From the NCBI GenBank assembly GCA_039811185.1, contig JBDHYF010000003.1, positions 180,082 to 244,081 of the forward strand: a stretch of DNA of 64,000 bases, written 5' to 3'. The DNA comes from JAEZDR01 sp039811185. Lineage in GTDB: Bacteria > Bacteroidota > Bacteroidia > Chitinophagales > Chitinophagaceae. How positions within the stretch are numbered: the first letter of the stretch is position 1; each line of letters opens with the position of its first letter. A program made the position numbers and the translations under genes. Below are positions 1 through 9,301 of this stretch, piece after piece. The notes under the pieces are model-generated. The model was given only the letters and a program-made list of their open reading frames with translations, had not been told where the DNA came from and made no database searches.

Positions 1-640
1 CGATACAATTGGTTTTAATCAGCAGGTTTACGTAGTTGTCGTAGGCTTCAATGCTTTCAAAGTAATCCGGAATGCCGGTACGCGGAAATTTATCGAACAC
101 TTTCACCCGAAACGACTGATAGCCCGTTAACCGGCCTTCCCAAAAAGGCGAGTTGGTGCTGAGCGCAAATACGTGCGGTAGAAAGTAACGCGCTGAGTTT
201 GCCAGATGCATCGCCGTTTTGCGATCTTCCATGCCCACATGAACATGGAGTCCAAAAATAAGATTGCTGCGCGCCGCTTCCTGTAACTCGTTTACAATTT
301 GGCTGTAGCGGATATGATCCGTGATGAGTTGCTTTTCCCAATGGCTAAACGGATGCGTACCCGATGCACCCAGCCAAAAGCCAAGGCCGCCGGCAATTTC
401 CGACATCGTTTTCCGAAGGTTACTCACATCGTGAAACGCTTCGTCCAAATCGGCGCAAATGTCGGTGCCCACTTCAACTACGGCCTGATGCATCTCGGCC
501 TTAATCTTATCCTTCATTATTTTTTGCCCTTCCAGTACAATGCGCTGCTCATGACTTTTTAACTCCCGTGTTTCCGGGTCAATCACCATATATTCCTCTT
601 CTACACCAAGTGTAAAAACTTTGTAGTTTATTAAGCCCAT
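1..640 (-). CDS. YbdK/GCS2-family carboxylate-amine ligase (3' end outside window)
   Basis: The visible N-terminal 213 codons begin at ATG 638-640 and run off the left edge. The start MGLINYKVFTLGVEEEYMVI and later GLHVHVGM are hallmarks of the glutamate-cysteine ligase type 2 (YbdK, COG2170) fold, which forms amide bonds by ATP-dependent acyl phosphate chemistry; the EEE cluster and the HVHV segment belong to the metal/ATP site. It lies 17 bp downstream of an ATP-grasp gene on the same strand and is probably cotranscribed with it. That suggests a pathway with two successive ligations rather than plain glutathione synthesis. The substrate is unknown. Family assignment is secure; the C-terminal part cannot be judged. 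Confidence 0.9.
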   Translation of the reverse strand, partial: MGLINYKVFTLGVEEEYMVIDPETRELKSHEQRIVLEGQKIMKDKIKAEMHQAVVEVGTDICADLDEAFHDVSNLRKTMSEIAGGLGFWLGASGTHPFSHWEKQLITDHIRYSQIVNELQEAARSNLIFGLHVHVGMEDRKTAMHLANSARYFLPHVFALSTNSPFWEGRLTGYQSFRVKVFDKFPRTGIPDYFESIEAYDNYVNLLIKTNCI

Positions 641-657
641 AGTTAGTCAGGATATGT

Positions 658-1608
658 TTATAACGTTTTTTTTTGGCTGCTGCGTTTCACGTATTCTCCC
701 CAAGTTTGATTGTCGCTGTCTGCTTTAAAGCTCATGGCTTTTTCAATGGCAAAATTGGCCGCCGTTTCCACCACCCAGTTAAAGTTTTCTTCGCCCACGC
801 TTGTTCTTTCGGCGTCAGGTGCGGGGTTGCAAAAGTCAATTGCGTACGGAATGCCGTCGCGCACCGCGAGCTCTACAGTATTAAAATCGTAACCTAAATA
901 TTGATTCAGTTTTAATACAATTTCTTCCATCTTTTTTAGTAGCTCCTGACTTGGATTGAAGTTAGCCTGATAACGAAGGTGGTATGGATTGCGCGGCTCG
1001 TATTGCATGATGCGGACGTATTTGCCGCCAATGCAATAACAGCGATAATATTCTTCAAAAATAATTTCTTCCTGAAGCAGCATAACAAGCTGTCCTGTTT
1101 CGGCATGCTTTTCAAAAAACTCTTCCATGTTATGTAGCTTATACACGTGTTTCCAACCTCCGCCTGCAAACGGCTTCATGTACGCAGGAAAGCCAACGTA
1201 ATCAAAAATCCCTTTCCAGTCCAACGGATAGGCAAGGTTGCTGAACGAAAGATCGGTGGTGTCGTCTGGATGCTGGCGGGAGGGAAGGATAACCGTTTTT
1301 GGAACCGGCACGCCGATTTTTGTGGCCAAACAATTATTGAAGAATTTTTCATCGGCGCTAAACCAAAACGGGTTGTTGATAACCGCTGTTCCGGTTAAAG
1401 CCGCATTTTTTAAAAAAGCCCGGTAGAAGGGAACATCCTGACTTATTCTATCTATGATAACAGCATAACCGCAAGGTTCGCCCTGTATCACCTTATCTAT
1501 TCTCACCGGTTCTGCAACAATGTCGTCAATTCCTTTCTTATTTACTGCTTCAATAAATGCGTTGGGGAAACTTCTTTCCTGTCCGTACAAAATGCCAATT
1601 TTTCTCAT
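658..1608 (-). CDS. ATP-grasp family ligase
   Basis: A 316-residue protein with an ATP-grasp layout: a preATP-grasp N-terminal half (about 1-130), an ATP-binding lysine region (YMKPFAGGGW, about 143-152), the LLQEEII strand that contacts adenine, and the C-terminal metal-binding ELAV and DFCNPAP segments (about 265-285), where D and N would hold magnesium. Proteins of this fold join a carboxylate to an amine or thiol. It is upstream of, and nearly abuts, the GCS2-type ligase, and is divergent from an esterase gene. I infer that the pair makes a small peptide-like or amidated metabolite. No carrier protein is visible in the window. Confidence 0.8.
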   Translation of the reverse strand: MRKIGILYGQERSFPNAFIEAVNKKGIDDIVAEPVRIDKVIQGEPCGYAVIIDRISQDVPFYRAFLKNAALTGTAVINNPFWFSADEKFFNNCLATKIGVPVPKTVILPSRQHPDDTTDLSFSNLAYPLDWKGIFDYVGFPAYMKPFAGGGWKHVYKLHNMEEFFEKHAETGQLVMLLQEEIIFEEYYRCYCIGGKYVRIMQYEPRNPYHLRYQANFNPSQELLKKMEEIVLKLNQYLGYDFNTVELAVRDGIPYAIDFCNPAPDAERTSVGEENFNWVVETAANFAIEKAMSFKADSDNQTWGEYVKRSSQKKTL

Positions 1609-1680
1609 ATGCGCGCTGGTTTTTAAGTTCCAATATAACTAACAATCAGTATAAAAATCAATTTGTCATTTATTTTTTTG

Positions 1681-2550
1681 ATGGATAAAATTTCTTCTGT
1701 TAGGTTTGGCGTTATGGTAAAACCTGCATCGGAAAAGTCCGGTTTACGACCTCTCAGCACAACATTGTATTCCGATTATCTGGAACGCGAAGTGATTATC
1801 GATATTTATAAACCGGAAAACATTTCTGCCAGTCCTGCGGTGCTTTTTATTAACGACGGACAAGACCTGGTGAAGATGGATTTTGCTTCGATTTTCTTTA
1901 AGTTGATGGCTGATGCGCAAATGGATGATTTGATTTGCGTGGGTATCCATTGCGGTGCCGAGCGCTTACAAGAGTATGGCGTGGCTTATAGTGCCGACTA
2001 TTTAAAGCGCGGATCAAAGGCGGGCCTGTACACCAAATTTTATTTCGATGAACTGCTGCCATTTGTTAGAAAATTTGTTTCGGTTGACGACTTTCGTGAG
2101 AAGTCGTTTGCCGGTTTTTCGTTGGGCGGGCTTATGGCGTTGGACATTGTTTGGAATCACGCCTGCCATTTTACGAAAGTGGGGGTATTCAGCGGCGCGC
2201 TTTGGTGGAGAAGAAAGAGTTATGAGGATGGTTACAGCGACGAACACGACAGGCTGATGCACCTTCAGGTGAAGAACGGAACCTTTGCTCCCTGGTTACG
2301 GTTTTATCTTCAATGCGGTACTAAAGATGAAACTGCCGACAGAAATAACAACGGTGTAATAGACGTGATTGATGATATAAATGATTTGATGAAACTGTTG
2401 CAGCAGAAGGGCTACAGCCGCGATGCAATGCATTACGTTGCCTTAGCCGACGGAAAACATAATGTGGAAACCTGGGCGCTTGCCTTTCCGGATTTCCTGA
2501 AATGGGGATGGGGGAAAGCTACATTGGAAGGCTCCCCTTCGGCAATGTAA
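1681..2550 (+). CDS. Esterase D/Fes-type alpha/beta hydrolase
   Basis: A cytoplasmic 289-residue protein; I chose ATG 1681 over an upstream TTG in the same frame. The nucleophile elbow GFSLGG (about 150-155), the INDGQD strand after the first beta sheet, and a late GKHNVETW histidine segment match the esterase D (putative esterase, COG2819) family. It is divergent from the ATP-grasp/GCS2 pair, so it could hydrolyse or release that pathway's product (inference). Its last 32 bp overlap the 3' end of the convergent histidine kinase gene. It is related in fold to the secreted esterase at 14780. Confidence 0.8.
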   Translation: MDKISSVRFGVMVKPASEKSGLRPLSTTLYSDYLEREVIIDIYKPENISASPAVLFINDGQDLVKMDFASIFFKLMADAQMDDLICVGIHCGAERLQEYGVAYSADYLKRGSKAGLYTKFYFDELLPFVRKFVSVDDFREKSFAGFSLGGLMALDIVWNHACHFTKVGVFSGALWWRRKSYEDGYSDEHDRLMHLQVKNGTFAPWLRFYLQCGTKDETADRNNNGVIDVIDDINDLMKLLQQKGYSRDAMHYVALADGKHNVETWALAFPDFLKWGWGKATLEGSPSAM

Positions 2551-4027
2551 CCGTAAAAGCACTTCCCTTGCCCGGCAGGCTTTTTATTGAAATGCTGCCA
2601 CCCATTATTTCAACCTGCGCTTTCACCATAAACAACCCCATTCCTTTTCCTTCAATACCGGCGTGAAATCGCTTGTAAAGACCAAAAAGGTTGTTTTCAT
2701 GAAGGTTGGTGTCGATACCCATTCCGTTGTCGGTAAACACAATTTCGTGCATCTCGTTACGGTCTTTAATCTCCACTGTAATGGCTAACTGCTCCTTTGG
2801 GTTTCTGTATTTTACTGCGTTGGAAATAAGGTTATAGAAAATGCTGTGCAGATAAGATTTCACGGTAAATATGCTGGTTCCGCTATCGGCATAAAGGTTA
2901 ACAACACCTTTTGCTTCGCGGATGTTATCGGTTAGCAACTCCAGTACATCGTTAAAAAGTTCCTGCACGTCAACCGGCTGTTTCTTTTCGTAGATGTTTC
3001 GTTTTACATGTAAAATCTGGCTCAGGTCTTTCACAATGTCGTCCATTTTCCCGACGGTGAAATTCAATTGCCGGTATAGCTCATCTTTTTCCTCTTCACC
3101 ATAGTATCCGCTGGCTAAAATATCGACGAGGCCAAGTGAATTGGCAATTTGCGAACGCAGGTTATGTGAGATGATGTAGGAGAACTGTTCGAGGTCTTTA
3201 TTGCGCTGAATCAGCGAGTTGGTAATTTGTTCTTTTTCCAGATCGAATAGCTTTCGGGCGGTGATATCGCTCATCGAACCTACAATTCTCACAATCTTTC
3301 CTTTTTCGTAAATGATGTGACCGCGATCGTAGATGTAGGCTATGCTGCCATCGGCTTTTATAAACCGGTATTCATCTTCCCAATAATTTACCTCCGGGTT
3401 TTTGATTGCGTTGTTCAGCTTTTCTATTACTCGTTCCCGGTCTTCTGAATGTATTTTCTGCCCCCATAAATTTACTTCTTCTACATTCTCCGGTATCACA
3501 TATCCAAACGTTGTTTCATAGCCTTCGCTCCATTTTAAAACACCCGTTCTGAAATCCCAGTCCCAAATGGCATCGCTGGTTATCTTAGCCACAAAACGGT
3601 GCAGCTCACTGCTTTTTTTCAGCGCAAGCTCATCGCGTTTTCGCTCCGAAATATCTGCCAGATAAACAATTACTCCGGTAATGGTTTCTTCATCGTTCAA
3701 CAAAGGCGTCATGCGTATGTAAAACCAGATAAAACTGTTTAGCTCATCGGTATTTTTCGTTTCATGCTCCACCTTTTCGCCCCGGAAAACAGCTTCCAGA
3801 TTCTCTGCAATAAATCCGTTGTCTATTTTTTCAAGATGTGTAATGCCGCTTCCTGTCTGCACCTTGTATCCAAACAACTGCTCATGCCAGCGCGCAAAGG
3901 CCGGATTAAAAAAGATAATCTTCGCATTCCGGTCAACAACAAAATAACCGGAATCAATGCTGTTTAAGAAGTTAAACAGCGTGATATCCGACGCGAGGAT
4001 TTCGGACTTAGGGTTAAAGGGTTTCAT
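2519..4027 (-). CDS. PAS-domain sensor histidine kinase
   Basis: A 502-residue protein from ATG 4027; a longer frame from 4096 would run into the upstream peptidase gene. Order: a PAS domain (about 15-125), a second PAS with PAC (about 145-265, DWDFRTGVLKW), a dimerisation H-box FSYIISHNLRS with the phospho-accepting His, then a HATPase domain with N box (NLISNAVKYRN), G1 (DNGMGID) and G2 (GKGMGLFMV). There are no membrane segments, so it senses a cytoplasmic signal. No response regulator is adjacent. It starts 17 bp after the M14 peptidase stop and may be cotranscribed with it. Confidence 0.88.
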   Translation of the reverse strand: MKPFNPKSEILASDITLFNFLNSIDSGYFVVDRNAKIIFFNPAFARWHEQLFGYKVQTGSGITHLEKIDNGFIAENLEAVFRGEKVEHETKNTDELNSFIWFYIRMTPLLNDEETITGVIVYLADISERKRDELALKKSSELHRFVAKITSDAIWDWDFRTGVLKWSEGYETTFGYVIPENVEEVNLWGQKIHSEDRERVIEKLNNAIKNPEVNYWEDEYRFIKADGSIAYIYDRGHIIYEKGKIVRIVGSMSDITARKLFDLEKEQITNSLIQRNKDLEQFSYIISHNLRSQIANSLGLVDILASGYYGEEEKDELYRQLNFTVGKMDDIVKDLSQILHVKRNIYEKKQPVDVQELFNDVLELLTDNIREAKGVVNLYADSGTSIFTVKSYLHSIFYNLISNAVKYRNPKEQLAITVEIKDRNEMHEIVFTDNGMGIDTNLHENNLFGLYKRFHAGIEGKGMGLFMVKAQVEIMGGSISIKSLPGKGSAFTVTLPKGSLPM

Positions 4028-4044
4028 TTTAATTTGAATTACGG

Positions 4045-6525
4045 TTACTTCACCATAAAAACAGCGTTGGCTAACATTAGTTTCCCATTCTGCCAAAACG
4101 CTCTGAATACAGGGTTGTCCGTAAAGTAAATCAATTTTCCGTTTCCTTTCGGAATTTCTCCAACCAAAGTCAGGTCGCTAATAGTTTCTTTTAGCTTGTT
4201 GCCCACAAATCCACTTATGTGGTTGTTCTTTTTAATAAATCCCACGTTCCAGCCATTGCGCATAAAGCTGAATCCTTTTCCGGTTGTGCGCAGTGAGAAA
4301 TAGTTGTCTTCATAACCAAATGCAAGCGGATGGCTGTTGTCCAGCTCAATGTTATAGATAGCACCCGAAACATAGTTGGTTACTTCGTCTTTTACACGGT
4401 TTTCGTATCTTTTTAAAAGCACGTATCCGGCTGTGTCGTTGTCAGTGGGGATTTCTTTTTCTTTTATATCGAAATAATCTGCCAGCTCAAACACTGCGTT
4501 TTCCAGGGCAATCACTTTTCCGCCGTTGCGCAAAAACTGATTCAGCGAGGCGTCTGTTCTTCTGTCAGAAAGAGATGAGTAGTTTCCTTGCGGCAGAACG
4601 ATTACGTCGTACTTCGACAAATCCAAATACGGAAGGTCGGTTAATTCGAGCAGAGAAACAGGGTAGTTCAATTGCTCGTCAAACCAATGCCACAGCTCGC
4701 CGGCGCCAAGCGACGATATGCTTTTGCCGGTAACCATTGCTACGCTTGGCCTGCGAACCAAACGAATATCGGCCGATCCGAAATCAGCACCCGACTCCAC
4801 AAAGCCCGATTGCACCGGACTGAAGGATACCTGAAACGAATCTGAAACATTTTTCAAAATCGTCAGTAAGTCATCCGGCTGTTTACCTGCCATCATCACA
4901 ATTACACTTCCCCGATCGAAATTTTTGCCTCCGGAAACAAAAGCTTTTTCGCTTACCCTGAGCTGCACCGATTGCTGTAAGAGAGAAGCCATTGCACGCG
5001 CCGATGAAAAGCTGTTCCACGGCATTACGTATGCGAATGTGCTAAGGGGAAAATTGCCGTTGATGTTGGCAGGCGGCTCAACGGAAACGGAAAGCTTTTC
5101 ATGAATGCCATAGGTTTTTACGCCATAAACATACGGCAGCGACCAGGCCGTTATATCGTAAGTGGCCGAATCGGTTAACACACTCTTCGGTTCAAGTAAA
5201 ACGCCCGCCAGCACGCTTTTCGGCTGATAGCTGCTCACGGCAATAACAAAACTGTCGGCAACAACGGTTTCTGTTTTGCGGCTGAAATAATTAAAGCCTT
5301 TTAAATTTTTTGCAGATGTAAGTGTGCCGAATTCTATTTCATTTTTTCGAAACAAATCTTTTAGCTCTGCTAACTTGTTTGCTGAGTTTGTAGTGAGAAG
5401 GTAGGTTTTATATGCGCTGTTTTTTGCGTTTCGTGCGTCATCGAAATACGAACGAAAATCGCTGATGAGTTTTTTGTTATGCGTCGATGCCATTTCAATA
5501 GTGGAAAAGGCTGTGGTAAAGTGGTGCTGAATGCGGTCAGAAAGGGTGAGGGTGTCTTTTTCGGCGGTGAGCACGCTGAGGCCTGCGCGGCTGTGCCCGG
5601 CTTGCTCGTAGGTCATACCGATAGATCCGTTGTAGGTTGGATATGTATCGCCGTATGAAGGATAAAACAGGTCAAACTCCTGCCGCGTAAAATACAGCCA
5701 TCCGTTGGCGTCGAAATAACGGGCATTGTTCTTTCCGATGATGCGCTGCATTTCCTTCTGATTGTTTGTTACAGCATTGTGCTGCGGCTCGGCAGCGGGC
5801 GCAAAATAGTAGGGGTTGTCGTAGTATTGTTCATGATAGTCCACATGTACGTGTGGCATCCAGTTGTTGTAAACCTTCATTCTGTGTTGGGTTTCTGTCT
5901 GCGTTTGCCATGCCCAGTCGCGGTTTAAATCGAAGTAGTAATGGTTGCCTCTTCCCGTTGGCCAGGGTTCGGAATGTTCGCGGCTTTGCGGATCGCTGTT
6001 CGGTTTTTTTCCTTTCGTGCTGTTATACCAGTTCACGTAGCGGTCGCGCCCGTCGGGATTTAAACAAGGATCAATAATTACCACCGTATTCTCCAAAAAA
6101 GATTTTAGTTTCTTGTTGTCAGGATTCAACAATGCGTGCGCAGTTACCATAGCTGCTTCCGATGATGAAGGCTCGTTGCCATGCACATTATAGCTCAGCC
6201 AAACAATGCCAACATCCTCGTTACCTCCATTTGTTACAACGGATTTGTGCTGCTGTTGTATAGCCGCCAGTTTGTTGATGTTTTGGGGAGATGAAAAAAC
6301 GGCAAGCAAGAGCGGCTTTCCTTCGTAGGTATATCCATAGGTTTGAAGCTGCATCGTTGCCGGATTTTCTTTCGCCAGCAGCTCGAAATAGGCAACTATT
6401 TTATGATGCGGAGTAAACGTATCGCCGGGCTTATAACCGAGAAAATTGTCGGGCGATGTGGCTTGCTGTGCAAACGAAAATATGGACGCAGAAAGCAGCA
6501 ACAGAAAACTGATAACTTGTTTCAT
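4045..6525 (-). CDS. Secreted M14-family zinc carboxypeptidase
   Basis: An 826-residue exported protein with signal peptide MKQVISFLLLLSASIFSFAQ. The M14 zinc site is visible: HGNEPSSSE supplies His and Glu, and HVDYHE supplies the third ligand. The catalytic Glu region is GMTYEQAGHSRAG. A long C-terminal part (about 400-826), probably including a glutamine-amidotransferase-like fold (VIVLPQGNY), follows the peptidase domain, as in other large Bacteroidota M14 proteins. It likely trims peptides in the periplasm or outside the cell. A TAnnTTTG box lies 18 nt upstream of the start. Confidence 0.9.
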   Translation of the reverse strand: MKQVISFLLLLSASIFSFAQQATSPDNFLGYKPGDTFTPHHKIVAYFELLAKENPATMQLQTYGYTYEGKPLLLAVFSSPQNINKLAAIQQQHKSVVTNGGNEDVGIVWLSYNVHGNEPSSSEAAMVTAHALLNPDNKKLKSFLENTVVIIDPCLNPDGRDRYVNWYNSTKGKKPNSDPQSREHSEPWPTGRGNHYYFDLNRDWAWQTQTETQHRMKVYNNWMPHVHVDYHEQYYDNPYYFAPAAEPQHNAVTNNQKEMQRIIGKNNARYFDANGWLYFTRQEFDLFYPSYGDTYPTYNGSIGMTYEQAGHSRAGLSVLTAEKDTLTLSDRIQHHFTTAFSTIEMASTHNKKLISDFRSYFDDARNAKNSAYKTYLLTTNSANKLAELKDLFRKNEIEFGTLTSAKNLKGFNYFSRKTETVVADSFVIAVSSYQPKSVLAGVLLEPKSVLTDSATYDITAWSLPYVYGVKTYGIHEKLSVSVEPPANINGNFPLSTFAYVMPWNSFSSARAMASLLQQSVQLRVSEKAFVSGGKNFDRGSVIVMMAGKQPDDLLTILKNVSDSFQVSFSPVQSGFVESGADFGSADIRLVRRPSVAMVTGKSISSLGAGELWHWFDEQLNYPVSLLELTDLPYLDLSKYDVIVLPQGNYSSLSDRRTDASLNQFLRNGGKVIALENAVFELADYFDIKEKEIPTDNDTAGYVLLKRYENRVKDEVTNYVSGAIYNIELDNSHPLAFGYEDNYFSLRTTGKGFSFMRNGWNVGFIKKNNHISGFVGNKLKETISDLTLVGEIPKGNGKLIYFTDNPVFRAFWQNGKLMLANAVFMVK

Positions 6526-6542
6526 AACAAAAGATATGCGTG

Positions 6543-6550
6543 CAAATCTA
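6543..6550 (-). promoter_or_regulatory. -7 box TAGATTTG upstream of M14 peptidase
   Basis: Exact match to the Bacteroidota -7 consensus TAnnTTTG on the minus strand, 17 nt before ATG 6525. No convincing TTTG/TTG -33 box at 19-21 bp was seen. Confidence 0.45.
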
Positions 6551-6622
6551 ATTGTGTTTTGCAGGAAAAGATAACGGCGTTTTCGATGGCATTCAATTAA
6601 ATTCGCCTTCTAAATATTTTCT

Positions 6623-7918
6623 ATGAAACATTTACCTGTTAATCCCGATTTGTTTACCGCAAACCGTAAAAGATTTATTGCCGAAATGCAGCCCAACAGC
6701 ATAGCCGTTTTTAACAGCAATGATGAGCTGCCGACGAACGGCGACCAGTTATACCGGTTTTGGCAAAACAGCGATCTGTACTGGCTTTCAGGAATTGAAC
6801 AGGAAGATACGATGGTGATTTTGTATCCCGATAATCCCGACAAAAAATACCGCGAAGTGTTGGTGCTGGTACGTCCGCAGGAGATGAAAGAAAAATGGGA
6901 TGGAAGAAGGCTGAGGGCAGAAGAAGCAAAGGCCATTTCCGGATTCCCGACCGTAGTATGGCTCGACACGCTTGAAGCGCTTTTTCAAACCTGGATGCAT
7001 ACCGCCGATAATGTTTATTTAAACAGCAACGAAAACGACCGAAAGTCGGCCAACCTTATAGATACGCGTGATTATCGATTTATTAAAGAGATGAAGGATC
7101 GGTATCCGCTGCATAATTTTTTGCGCTCCGCCAAAATTTTGAAAAAGCTCCGTGCAATAAAAACGCCTATGGAAATTGATGTAACACAAACGGCAATCGA
7201 CATTACCGAAAAAGCTTTTCGCCGTGTAATGCAGTTTGTAAAACCCGGTGTGATGGAGTATGAGGTGGAAGCAGAAATTGTGCACGAATTTTTACGCAAC
7301 CGCGCCACCCGCGAAGCCTATGGAAGCATTATTGCAAGCGGCGACCGTGCAAGAACCCTGCATTATGTAAGCAACAATCAGGAATGCAAGGAAGGAGAGT
7401 TGTTGTTGATGGATTTTGGCGCGCATTACGGTGGTTACAGTGCAGATTTATCGCGCACCATTCCTGTAAGCGGCAAGTTCAGCCAGCGCCAGAAAGAAGT
7501 GTACAACGCCTGTTTGTTGCTGCACAATTATGCAAAAAGCATACTGAAGCCGGGCATTTCAATTGTTGATTATACGGAGCTAGTAGGCGATGAGGCGACT
7601 GCCATATTTAAAACAATTGGCTTGCTGAGCGATGCCGATATAAAGAATGAAGATCCGGATAACCGAGCCTACCGCAAGTATCTGTATCATGGTATCTCGC
7701 ATCATTTGGGAATTGATGTACATGATTTGGGTTCGAGGGTGGATGCGATTGAAGCGGGCATGTTGTTTACTGTGGAGCCCGGAATTTATATTGAAGAAGA
7801 ACAGATGGGAATACGAATTGAAAACAACCTTTGGATAACTGCCGATGGAAATATTGATCTGATGAAAAACATTCCGATTACGGTAGAAGAGATTGAAGCC
7901 TGTATGGGAGGGAAATAA
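6623..7918 (+). CDS. pepP: Xaa-Pro aminopeptidase (M24B)
   Basis: A 431-residue protein with an N-terminal aminopeptidase-P domain (about 1-170) and a C-terminal pita-bread metallopeptidase domain. Dinuclear metal ligands are visible: D264 and D275 (MDFGAHYGGYSADLSRT), His at 360/361 (HGISHHLG), E385 (TVEPGIYIE) and E400 (GIRIENN). It removes N-terminal residues preceding proline in the cytoplasm. Start ATG 6623 is the first in the frame. It is divergent from the M14 peptidase. Domain order and length are normal for the family. Confidence 0.93.
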   Translation: MKHLPVNPDLFTANRKRFIAEMQPNSIAVFNSNDELPTNGDQLYRFWQNSDLYWLSGIEQEDTMVILYPDNPDKKYREVLVLVRPQEMKEKWDGRRLRAEEAKAISGFPTVVWLDTLEALFQTWMHTADNVYLNSNENDRKSANLIDTRDYRFIKEMKDRYPLHNFLRSAKILKKLRAIKTPMEIDVTQTAIDITEKAFRRVMQFVKPGVMEYEVEAEIVHEFLRNRATREAYGSIIASGDRARTLHYVSNNQECKEGELLLMDFGAHYGGYSADLSRTIPVSGKFSQRQKEVYNACLLLHNYAKSILKPGISIVDYTELVGDEATAIFKTIGLLSDADIKNEDPDNRAYRKYLYHGISHHLGIDVHDLGSRVDAIEAGMLFTVEPGIYIEEEQMGIRIENNLWITADGNIDLMKNIPITVEEIEACMGGK

Positions 7919-8162
7919 TTTTTGCGGCGGTTGTGTTGGGTGAGGAAGAAGAAAAGATGCGGAGCGTGCTGAACGATGCGCGGTGCGACGCGACGGGAGT
8001 TGAATGGACAGCGGAACGATGATTACATAAAATAGATGGCCATTGAAGTAAGAGGGTTATCGCTCCACCTGATCGCCGCAAACGGGACTGGTTTTACCTC
8101 ACATCAAATCGTTGGGTGGTAACATCGATGGGTTGCTTACTTTTACGCACTAAATTTTTGCT
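7919..8162. other. Intergenic gap, 244 bp, unexplained
   Basis: Between the PepP-like gene and bshA. The first 100 bp is richer in G and C than usual intergenic DNA here and carries repeated ACGATG and GCGACGCGACGG words. No start, codon structure, tRNA fold or clear terminator was found. It may be a dispersed intergenic repeat or a decayed element; no second copy is recognisable in this window. Confidence 0.3.
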
Positions 8163-9296
8163 ATGCGAATAGGAATTGTATGCTACCCCACTTTTGGTGG
8201 AAGTGGCGTACTGGCTACTGAACTTGGAAAAGCACTCGCCGATAAAGGACATAACATACATTTCATTACCTATCAGCAACCTGTTAGACTGAATGTTTTC
8301 AGCGCTAACATTTACTATCATGAAGTGCGTGTACCCACGTATCCGCTCTTCGATTTTCCGCCTTACGAAGTAGCGCTTGCCGGAATGATGGTGGATGTGA
8401 TAAAGAATTATGACCTCGACTTACTGCATGTACACTATGCCATACCACATGCTTCGGCTGCGTTTATGGCAACAGAAATTGTAAGGAAGTCGGGCAGAAA
8501 CGTGCCATTTATCACCACGTTGCATGGAACGGATATTACTTTGGTGGGTAAGGACAAAATGTACGAGCCGGTGGTTACTTTTTCTATTAATGAAAGTGAT
8601 GCAATAACGGCCGTATCGAACAACCTCCGCGAAGAAACCTATAAAAGCTTTGCAATTGAAAAAGACATAAAAGTGATTCACAACTTTGTTGATTTGGAGC
8701 GCTTTTCAAAGAAACCCGTCATTGCTTTTAAGCAGGTAATTGCACCCAACAACGAAAAAATTATTACCCACGCCTCTAACTTCCGTTCGGTGAAAAGGGT
8801 TACCGATGTAGTGCATGTGTTTGCACAAACGCGAAAAAACATTTCAGCTAAACTGATTATGGTGGGCGATGGCCCTGAAAGGCCCGTGGTGGAAGAACTT
8901 GCGCGGACGTTGCATGTGTACGACGATGTGCGCTTTTTAGGAAAACAAGAGCAGATGGAAGAAATACTTGCTATTTCCGATTTGTTTTTGTTGCCATCGG
9001 AATACGAAAGCTTTGGACTTGCTGCACTGGAAGCAATGGCCGCCCGGGTACCGGTTGTGAGCAGTAATGCAGGCGGACTGCCGGAAATTAATGTACATGG
9101 CACCACAGGATTTATGGCTGATGTGGGCGACGTGCAACTGATGGCAAAATACGCCTCAGAAATTTTACAAGACGATGCTGTGCTGGAGCGGTTTAAAGAG
9201 AATGCTTACTTGCAGGCACAACAATTCGATATTCAAAAAATTGTTCCGCAGTACGAAGAATTATATTGGAAGTACTGTCGCGGATGTTCAAACTGA
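8163..9296 (+). CDS. bshA: N-acetyl-alpha-D-glucosaminyl L-malate synthase (bacillithiol)
   Basis: A 377-residue GT4 glycosyltransferase. The start MRIGIVCYPTFGGSGVLATE, the FITYQQPVRL and HVHYAIPHA segments and the C-terminal LLPSEYESFGLAALEA nucleotide-sugar motif match BshA, which transfers GlcNAc from UDP-GlcNAc to L-malate, the first step of bacillithiol synthesis in the cytoplasm. Two Rossmann-like domains fill about 1-170 and 190-370. The downstream secreted hydrolase starts 5 bp later and may share a transcript, without an obvious functional link. bshB and bshC are not in the window. Confidence 0.92.
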   Translation: MRIGIVCYPTFGGSGVLATELGKALADKGHNIHFITYQQPVRLNVFSANIYYHEVRVPTYPLFDFPPYEVALAGMMVDVIKNYDLDLLHVHYAIPHASAAFMATEIVRKSGRNVPFITTLHGTDITLVGKDKMYEPVVTFSINESDAITAVSNNLREETYKSFAIEKDIKVIHNFVDLERFSKKPVIAFKQVIAPNNEKIITHASNFRSVKRVTDVVHVFAQTRKNISAKLIMVGDGPERPVVEELARTLHVYDDVRFLGKQEQMEEILAISDLFLLPSEYESFGLAALEAMAARVPVVSSNAGGLPEINVHGTTGFMADVGDVQLMAKYASEILQDDAVLERFKENAYLQAQQFDIQKIVPQYEELYWKYCRGCSN

Positions 9297-9301
9297 TATG
9301 T

